Shown here: piece after piece, positions 58,758 to 63,527 of the stretch
Position numbering within the stretch: the stretch's first letter is position 1
Layout of the letters: each line of letters begins with the position of its first letter
Source: Asaia bogorensis
Lineage (GTDB): Bacteria; Pseudomonadota; Alphaproteobacteria; CACIAM-22H2
Assembly: GCA_945901855.1 (NCBI GenBank)
Contig: CAMDLT010000023.1
Coordinates: 1-63,527 of the forward strand
DNA length: 63,527 nt
Reading direction: 5' to 3'
Position numbers and translations under genes: made by a program
The notes under the pieces: model-generated
What the model saw: only the letters and a program-made list of their open reading frames with translations
The model's database searches: none
Told to the model about the DNA's origin: nothing

Positions 58758-59692
58758 CAAGCCGCCTCCGCGCCCATCGAACCCTTGGGCAGACCCGCCT
58801 TGGCCAAATGCCCGAAAAGTTCGGACCCCGGCAGAGCGGCCGCCAGAATCTCGCGTGCCTGCATCAAACGGTCGAAATCGATGCCGGTCTTCAGCCCCAT
58901 CGATGCGAGCATAAAGACCAGATCCTCGGTAATCACATTGCCCGAAGCACCCGGCGCATAGGGACAGCCGCCCAAGCCCGCCATCGAGGAATCGAGCGCC
59001 GTCACGCCCGCTTCGATTGCCGCCACGCAATTGGCAAGACCAAGCCCGCGCGTATTGTGGAAATGCGCCGCATCGAGCTTGGCGCCGATGTCGCCGCGCA
59101 CGGCCGACAGCAAGCGGCGCACTTGGACGGGATTGGCGTAGCCGACCGTGTCGGCCAGCGAGACCGAATCGGCATTGGCCGCCACCGCTTGCAGACAGAG
59201 CCGCCGCACATCGGCTTCGGGGACAACACCCTGCAGCGTACAGCCAAAGGCGGTTGAAATGCCGGCGTTGATCTTGAAGCGTTTGTCGGCGGGCAGCGAA
59301 TCGCGAAAGGCGACGATGGCGGCAAGCTCGGCCATCTGCTCGTCCACGCTCTTGCGCACGTTCGAGCGCGAATGCGCTTCGCTGGCCGAAATTGGTAACG
59401 AGAGACCGCGCATGCCGATTTCGGCAGCGCGCATGGCTCCCTTCAAATTGGGTACCAGTGCGACGATCGACGGCCCCTGAATCGTCAGCGCGTCCAAGGC
59501 CACGTCCGCCGCATCGGCAAATTGCGGGATCATCTTCGGATTGACGAACGAACAGACTTCGATTTCGGGCACGCCTGCCGCCGCGAGTGCCCGAATCCAG
59601 GCTTTCTTCGCGTCGGTCGCCATAAAAATCTTGGTGTTCTGGAGCCCGTCGCGCGGACCGACCTCGCAGATTTTGATGTCAATGCCCGCCAT
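58757..59692 (-). CDS. mvaB: Hydroxymethylglutaryl-CoA lyase family protein
   Basis: A 311-aa TIM-barrel lyase that cleaves a 3-hydroxy-3-methyl acyl-CoA to acetyl-CoA plus a ketone acid. The family motifs are complete: EVGPRDGLQN, SLADTVGYANP, HFHNTRGLGLAN (metal histidines) and GLGGCPYAPGASGNV with the catalytic cysteine. The start at 59692 has gtagggaga upstream. The adjacent CoA-transferase suggests it acts on 3-hydroxy-3-methylglutarate or a related branched hydroxy-dicarboxylate rather than only in leucine degradation. Confidence 0.88.
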   Translation of the reverse strand: MAGIDIKICEVGPRDGLQNTKIFMATDAKKAWIRALAAAGVPEIEVCSFVNPKMIPQFADAADVALDALTIQGPSIVALVPNLKGAMRAAEIGMRGLSLPISASEAHSRSNVRKSVDEQMAELAAIVAFRDSLPADKRFKINAGISTAFGCTLQGVVPEADVRRLCLQAVAANADSVSLADTVGYANPVQVRRLLSAVRGDIGAKLDAAHFHNTRGLGLANCVAAIEAGVTALDSSMAGLGGCPYAPGASGNVITEDLVFMLASMGLKTGIDFDRLMQAREILAAALPGSELFGHLAKAGLPKGSMGAEAA

Positions 59693-59703
59693 CGCCTGTC
59701 TCC

Positions 59704-60498
59704 CTACGACCAGCTTTTCCAGGGCGCTTTGCCTGCGGCCCACATCTCGTTGAGCATCGTCATGTCGCGGAACGTGTCCATGCACTGCCAAAATCCGTCG
59801 TGGCGATGGACGGAAAGCGCCGCACGCTCGGCCAGGACCGGCATCAGGTCGATTTCGAGGCTCATCGTTCCGTCATCGGACGGCAGCCCGTCGAAGGCGC
59901 GCTTGTCGAGCACCATGAAACCGCCATTGATCCAACCGTCGGCCGTCTGCGGCTTTTCGCGGAAGCTGCGCACGTCGTTGCCGGCCATGTCGATTTCGCC
60001 GTAGCGCGAGGGCGGATGGACGGCCGTGATCGTGCCGAGCCTGCCGCCGCTGCGGTGCGTTTCCAGCAACGCGTCGATGTCGATATTTGCAACGCCATCG
60101 CCGTAGGTTGCAAAAAACTGCTGGCCGCGAACATGCTTGAGGGCGCGGCGGATGCGGCTGCCGGTGTTCGCCTCGGCGCCGGTTTCGACCAGGGTGACGG
60201 TGAAATCCAGCGGCGCGGTATCGCCCAGCACGCGCACCGAACTGGTCGAAAGATCGACTTCCAAATCCGCCTTGTGCAGGCGGTAATTGACGAAGAAGTC
60301 GCGGATCACTTCGCCTTTGTAGCCCAGGCACACGATAAAACGCCGCACGCCGAAACGCCGATAGATGCGCATGATGTGCAGCAAGATCGGCGTGCCGCCG
60401 ACCATCACCATCGGTTTGGGGCGAACTTCAGTTTCCTCGCGCAGGCGCGTCCCCAGACCGCCCGCCAAAATCACCGCTTCCATGTCCTGTGCGCGCAT
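59704..60498 (-). CDS. rfbF: Glucose-1-phosphate cytidylyltransferase
   Basis: A 264-aa sugar nucleotidyltransferase that makes CDP-glucose for 3,6-dideoxyhexose or related surface sugars. The N-terminal loop AVILAGGLGTRLREETEVRP, KPMVMVGGTPILLHIMRIY, FATYGDGVANIDIDALLETH and KPQTADGWINGGFMVLDK are RfbF-specific. The start at 60498 (MRAQD) has aggtag upstream; 60483 (MEAVILAGG) is the alternative. Only 11 bases separate it from the lyase gene on the same strand, although the functions are unrelated. Confidence 0.9.
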   Translation of the reverse strand: MRAQDMEAVILAGGLGTRLREETEVRPKPMVMVGGTPILLHIMRIYRRFGVRRFIVCLGYKGEVIRDFFVNYRLHKADLEVDLSTSSVRVLGDTAPLDFTVTLVETGAEANTGSRIRRALKHVRGQQFFATYGDGVANIDIDALLETHRSGGRLGTITAVHPPSRYGEIDMAGNDVRSFREKPQTADGWINGGFMVLDKRAFDGLPSDDGTMSLEIDLMPVLAERAALSVHRHDGFWQCMDTFRDMTMLNEMWAAGKAPWKSWS

Positions 60499-60592
60499 CG
60501 GGAACTACCTCTTCGTGCGATTCGGGACCCAAAGCTTAGCGCGGCTTCGTACCGCTCGCATCTAATCGATTTGCCCCCTAAACTCGTCCGCC

Positions 60593-61078
60593 ATGAAAGT
60601 TTCGTATGCGATCGCTCTGGGGGCATTGACGGTCTTGGCGGCCGTCTGGGGCGCGTATTTTATCGGCCCGTCGTTGCAAACGCCGCGCTGGAGCGTCGTT
60701 TTGCTGGTCGACGACCCGGCCGCAGCCCCGAGTGCTCGCATCCAAGCCGATTTGGCACGATCAGGCTATATCACGGCCCAAACCGACCGCGACCCGATCG
60801 CGTGGCTCGACCTGCGCGCCGCCGATGGACAGCCGTTTTTTTTGGTGGTGGAGATACCGATCGCGAGCGATGCGATCCAAGCGCATATCGAACGAACGGG
60901 TCTGGCCCGGCGCACCGTTTTTGCGGCCCACACGATGGGCAGGCTCGCGCTCGACCGGCCCGGTGCGCGCCCGCAAGCGCCGATCGCAAGCGACGCGGCC
61001 GATGTCGTCCCAACCTTGTTGCGCTTGATCGGCCTTACGCCCAGCCTGCCCTTGCCGGGTCGCGCCTTGGCGGGGTAA
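60593..61078 (+). CDS. Membrane-anchored hypothetical protein with alkaline-phosphatase-superfamily-like C-terminus
   Basis: A 161-aa protein with one N-terminal membrane helix (VSYAIALGALTVLAAVWGAY) and an extracytoplasmic part. The C-terminal DAADVVPTLLRLIGLTPSLP and PGRALAG recall the end of sulfatase/phosphodiesterase domains (DIxPTLLxLxGL...GR). The catalytic nucleophile and metal residues of that superfamily are absent, so it is a fragment-like or degenerate relative at best. It is divergent from rfbF and 39 bases before the aminotransferase gene. Confidence 0.55.
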   Translation: MKVSYAIALGALTVLAAVWGAYFIGPSLQTPRWSVVLLVDDPAAAPSARIQADLARSGYITAQTDRDPIAWLDLRAADGQPFFLVVEIPIASDAIQAHIERTGLARRTVFAAHTMGRLALDRPGARPQAPIASDAADVVPTLLRLIGLTPSLPLPGRALAG

Positions 61079-61117
61079 CAGAGCGCCCGACCCGATCCAA
61101 AAACCGAAAGCAGTGCC

Positions 61118-62245
61118 ATGCAGTTTTACCGTCACGGTCTTTCCAGCGCCGACGCCAAAGCGATCGGCGAGGTGCTCGATACGCCCTTCTTGACGTCCGG
61201 ATCGGTCGGCAAAAAAGTCGAAGCGCAAATCGCCGAATTTTTCGACGTCCCGCACGCGCTGCTCGTCAATAGCTGGACCAACGGGGCGTTGGCTGTACTG
61301 CTGGCACTGGATCTGAAACCCGGCGACGAAGTGATCGTTCCGGCCCAGACCTTCATTGCCACCTCGAACATGGTCGAGCTGATCGGCTGCAAACCCGTGT
61401 TCGTCGATGTCGATCCGCAAACACTGCTGCTGACGCCGGAAGCTGCCGCGCGTGCCGTCACGCCGCGCACGCGCGCCTGCATTCCCGTGCACATGTACGG
61501 ATTGATGTGCGACATGGCGGGCCTGCGCGCGGCGCTGCCCGCCCGCGTGACCTTGATCGAAGATTGCGCGCACTGCTTCGAAGGAATGCGCGACGGCGAC
61601 GCGCCCGGCAAACATGCCGAGGTAGCGATTTTCTCGTTCTACGCCACCAAGAACGTGACCTGCGGCGAGGGCGGGGCGATCGTCCTGAAAGACGAAAAGC
61701 TGCTGGCAAATCTTCAGCAAACCCGCTTGCACGGCATGAGCGCCGTTGCCGCCGACCGATTCAAAGCAGGCCAATACCGGCATTGGGACATGGCGCGCTT
61801 GGGCGTCAAAGCAAACCTGCCCGACCTGCTGGCGGCCTTGCTGCCGAACCAGATCGCCACGATCCGCGAACGCCTGCCCGCGCGCACGGCGCTGGTCGAG
61901 TATTACCGCAGCGCCCTCGCGAACCTTCCGATCCGCCTACAGACCCTGCCCGACAATTGCATATCGGCGCACCATCTGTTTCCGATCCATGTGAAACCTG
62001 CTGCACGGGATGCTGCTATCGCCGCCCTCAATGCGGCGGGCGTTCCCGTGACGGTCAATTACCGCTCGGTGCCGACGCTTTCATATTACCGCGAGAAATA
62101 TGGCTTTACGGCGGACTCGTTCCCCGTATCGCACGAATGGGGCGAAGGCGAAATTACGTTGCCGCTGTGGCCCGGCATGCCGCAGGAAGACCAAATCAAA
62201 ATCGTCGAAACGCTCAAAGCGGCGGTGGTGCCGCTCTGCGGTTAG
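61118..62245 (+). CDS. DegT/DnrJ/EryC1/StrS family aminotransferase
   Basis: A 375-aa PLP enzyme of nucleotide-sugar metabolism that aminates a keto sugar, or a dehydratase relative of it. The PLP lysine is K178 in FSFYATKNVTCGEGG. GDEVIVPAQTFIATSN, FVDVDPQTLLLTP, VHMYGLMCDM and EDCAHCFEG follow the family order. The lysine is kept, which favours aminotransferase over the His-containing dehydratases. It neighbours rfbF and a nucleotide-sugar dehydrogenase, consistent with capsule or O-antigen synthesis. Its stop overlaps that of the convergent aldo/keto reductase (TTAG). Confidence 0.92.
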   Translation: MQFYRHGLSSADAKAIGEVLDTPFLTSGSVGKKVEAQIAEFFDVPHALLVNSWTNGALAVLLALDLKPGDEVIVPAQTFIATSNMVELIGCKPVFVDVDPQTLLLTPEAAARAVTPRTRACIPVHMYGLMCDMAGLRAALPARVTLIEDCAHCFEGMRDGDAPGKHAEVAIFSFYATKNVTCGEGGAIVLKDEKLLANLQQTRLHGMSAVAADRFKAGQYRHWDMARLGVKANLPDLLAALLPNQIATIRERLPARTALVEYYRSALANLPIRLQTLPDNCISAHHLFPIHVKPAARDAAIAALNAAGVPVTVNYRSVPTLSYYREKYGFTADSFPVSHEWGEGEITLPLWPGMPQEDQIKIVETLKAAVVPLCG

Positions 62246-63234
62246 GCGCGTTCCGGCGTTTTGGGCGTTTCGACTTTCGTGTCGGCAAAGGCGCTTGCCG
62301 CATAGTTGGCGCGAATACGCGCGACATCCGCGTCCGCAAGCGGCCCAAAATCGGATGCGGCCGCGTTCTGATCGACCTCCACGACGCGCAGCATGCCCGG
62401 AATGGTGGTCGCGACCGCCGGATGCGACAGACAAAAACGCAGCGCGATTTGCGCCAGACTCTGGCCGTCGCGTGCCGCAAGTTCGCCCGCAAGCGCGCGG
62501 CCCGCGTCCGCCCATTGGCGAATACGCGCAGCCGGCCAGTTGCGACGATGGTCGCCGTCGGGAAAAATCGCATCTGACGCCAGCGTGCCCGACAGAAATC
62601 CAAACGCCAGCGGCGTACGCGCGACGACAGCCACGCCCGCTGCATACGCCCGGTCGAGCAACCCGCAATCGAGGGCGCGCTGATCGGCCAAATTGAAATT
62701 CGCCTGCACGCAGACCGGCGCGAATTCGCCGACGGCGATTTTGGCCTCGGCGGGCGTCTTCAGCGACAGACCCCAAGCGGCGATCTTGCCGGAACGCTGC
62801 AGATCGGCAAGGCACGCCAAAATTTCAGGCCGTTCGCGCAACAGCTCGATCGGCGGATTGTGGAGCTGCAAAAGCCCGATGCGCGCGCGCTTCAGGCGGC
62901 CAAGCGACCCGTCCACTGACCGGCGCAAATGGGCCGGCGAAAAATCTTGCGGGCCGCCGAAGCGCGGATGGCCCGCCTTGGTCGCGATGACGATGTTGTC
63001 GTGACCCCTCCCAAACGCCTCGCCCAGCAATTCTTCGGCATGGCCGTCGCCATAAGCATCGGCCGTGTCGAAAAAATTGATGCCAAGATCGGCGGCCCGG
63101 CGGAGAGCCGCGAGCGACTGGCGATCGTCGGTGACGCCGTAAGAGGCGCCCGCGACGTAGCCGCCAATCCCCCAGGTGCCAAATCCGATTTCGGACACCG
63201 CAAGGCCGCTTTTCTCCAGTTTGCGCGTACGCAT
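62242..63234 (-). CDS. Aldo/keto reductase
   Basis: A 330-aa NADPH-dependent oxidoreductase with the AKR TIM barrel. The catalytic tetrad is visible as D56, Y61 (FFDTADAYGDG), K86 (ATKAGHP) and H125 (LQLHNPP). The C-terminal cofactor region is AVATTIPGMLRVVEVDQNAA. It starts at 63234 with gaaggcag upstream and lies between two polysaccharide genes on the other strand, so its link to that locus is only positional. Confidence 0.9.
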   Translation of the reverse strand: MRTRKLEKSGLAVSEIGFGTWGIGGYVAGASYGVTDDRQSLAALRRAADLGINFFDTADAYGDGHAEELLGEAFGRGHDNIVIATKAGHPRFGGPQDFSPAHLRRSVDGSLGRLKRARIGLLQLHNPPIELLRERPEILACLADLQRSGKIAAWGLSLKTPAEAKIAVGEFAPVCVQANFNLADQRALDCGLLDRAYAAGVAVVARTPLAFGFLSGTLASDAIFPDGDHRRNWPAARIRQWADAGRALAGELAARDGQSLAQIALRFCLSHPAVATTIPGMLRVVEVDQNAAASDFGPLADADVARIRANYAASAFADTKVETPKTPERA

Positions 63235-63322
63235 GGGACTGCCTTCTTCGACACAGGACGAATTTGCGCGCCAGCGTAGGAGGTTGGCTGCCCGGAGCCA
63301 AGCCTTTCGCCGCTTGCGAATC

Positions 63323-63355
63323 CTCCCTTGGAGGGCTAGGAAAGGGCTCTAGCCA
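63323..63355 (+). other. Leader hairpins before the nucleotide-sugar dehydrogenase gene
   Basis: Two small stems in the leader: CCTCC/GGAGG with a three-base loop (63323-63327, 63331-63335) and GGCTAG/CTAGCC with a nine-base loop (63335-63340, 63350-63355). They share base 63335 and lie just upstream of the ribosome site aggaga. They could affect translation; the 131-base intergenic region holds nothing else I can identify. Confidence 0.3.
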
Positions 63356-63365
63356 GGAGAAATCG

Positions 63366-63527
63366 ATGGAATCCAGCACGCATATCGCCGTGATCGGGCT
63401 TGGCTATGTCGGGTTGCCGCTAGCTGTTGGACTTGCGCCGCACTTCCGCGTCACGGGGTTCGACCTCAACGCAACGCGCGTGGCTGAATTGCAGGCCGGA
63501 CACGACCGTACCGACGAGATCGAGCCC
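63366..63527 (+). CDS. UDP-N-acetylhexosamine dehydrogenase, TviB/WbpA-like (3' end outside window)
   Basis: The first 54 residues of a nucleotide-sugar dehydrogenase that oxidises UDP-GlcNAc or UDP-GalNAc to the uronic acid. The Rossmann motif IAVIGLGYVGLPLAVGLA and FDLNATRVAELQAGHDRTDE match the Vi-antigen TviB group. A good ribosome site (aggaga) precedes the ATG by six bases. It runs off the window end. With rfbF and the DegT gene it marks the start of a surface-polysaccharide locus. Confidence 0.85.
   Translation, partial: MESSTHIAVIGLGYVGLPLAVGLAPHFRVTGFDLNATRVAELQAGHDRTDEIEP

Overview
The window is a densely packed, high-GC bacterial chromosome segment that reads as an alphaproteobacterium, most likely Rhodospirillales-like. 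The evidence is the gene content. A conserved housekeeping run (mutS, glnD, a small gene, murJ, trpS, TSUP transporters with an Alph_Pro_TM/TIGR02186 protein, uspA, nfu) is interrupted by katG and an SDR gene. There is a methylsuccinyl-CoA dehydrogenase next to a PduO-type cobalamin adenosyltransferase and etfBA, a single-domain-ATPase xylose importer, and several Tat-type signal peptides on binding proteins. About 57 protein genes are called. No rRNA, tRNA, CRISPR array, insertion sequence or phage gene was seen, and no stretch over 300 bases lacks a gene. Genes in a run usually overlap by ATGA/GTGA/TGATG, and five convergent pairs overlap by exactly four bases at their stop codons.

Layout. 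1-5343 (+): the 3' part of a cytosine-deaminase-like amidohydrolase followed by three tandem paralogous GlcD-type FAD oxidases, all translationally coupled. 5340-8133 (-): two paralogous flavodoxin-fold NAD(P)H oxidoreductases and a CocE/NonD hydrolase. A short promoter region with three 11-bp repeats separates these from a divergent Rieske oxygenase (8218-9228). 9225-10735 (-): a Bax-like glucosaminidase and an Nfu Fe-S scaffold. 10817-12145 (+): a class III nucleotide cyclase. 12150-20999 (-): uspA, TIGR02186, two TSUP permeases, trpS, murJ, a 79-aa protein and glnD. 21045-24230 (+): a lipoprotein, FKBP and katG, the last with a clear terminator. 24281-27660 (-): a degenerate SDR and mutS; maeB is divergent (27774-30071). 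A Nudix protein follows on the minus strand.

30962-37539 (+) is a fatty-acid/ethylmalonyl-CoA type cluster: mcd, a barnase-like secreted RNase, its barstar-like inhibitor, a twin-TM protein, a cobalamin adenosyltransferase, etfB, etfA, 3-hydroxybutyryl-CoA dehydrogenase and an inositol-monophosphatase-family enzyme. ETF would take electrons from methylsuccinyl-CoA dehydrogenase, and the adenosyltransferase would supply coenzyme B12 to the pathway's mutases, which lie elsewhere. 37536-42765 is a xylose module: D-xylose dehydrogenase and xylG-xylH-xylF on the minus strand, with a divergent ROK regulator. The intergenic region holds a good promoter with a perfect 13-bp palindrome in its spacer.

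42861-49378 (+): a YejABEF-type peptide/microcin C importer and a ghrA-like dehydrogenase. 49461-53456: an unknown 329-aa protein, a leucyl aminopeptidase family protein (-), a glutathione S-transferase and a membrane protein. 53503-59692 (-): HMG-CoA-lyase-like and CaiB CoA-transferase genes followed by a complete TRAP transporter (dctP, terminator, dctQ, dctM) and an extra TAXI-type binding protein. This looks like an uptake and cleavage module for a branched hydroxy-dicarboxylate. 59704-63527: surface-polysaccharide genes (glucose-1-phosphate cytidylyltransferase, DegT aminotransferase, start of a TviB-like nucleotide-sugar dehydrogenase), a small unknown membrane protein and an aldo/keto reductase.

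The observations most worth following up are the barnase/barstar pair inside a central-carbon operon, the amidohydrolase plus triplicated oxidase operon, and hairpins placed on overlapping convergent stop codons. Others are the 11-bp repeats at the Rieske promoter, the palindromes at the xylose promoter, and the TRAP system with two kinds of binding protein.
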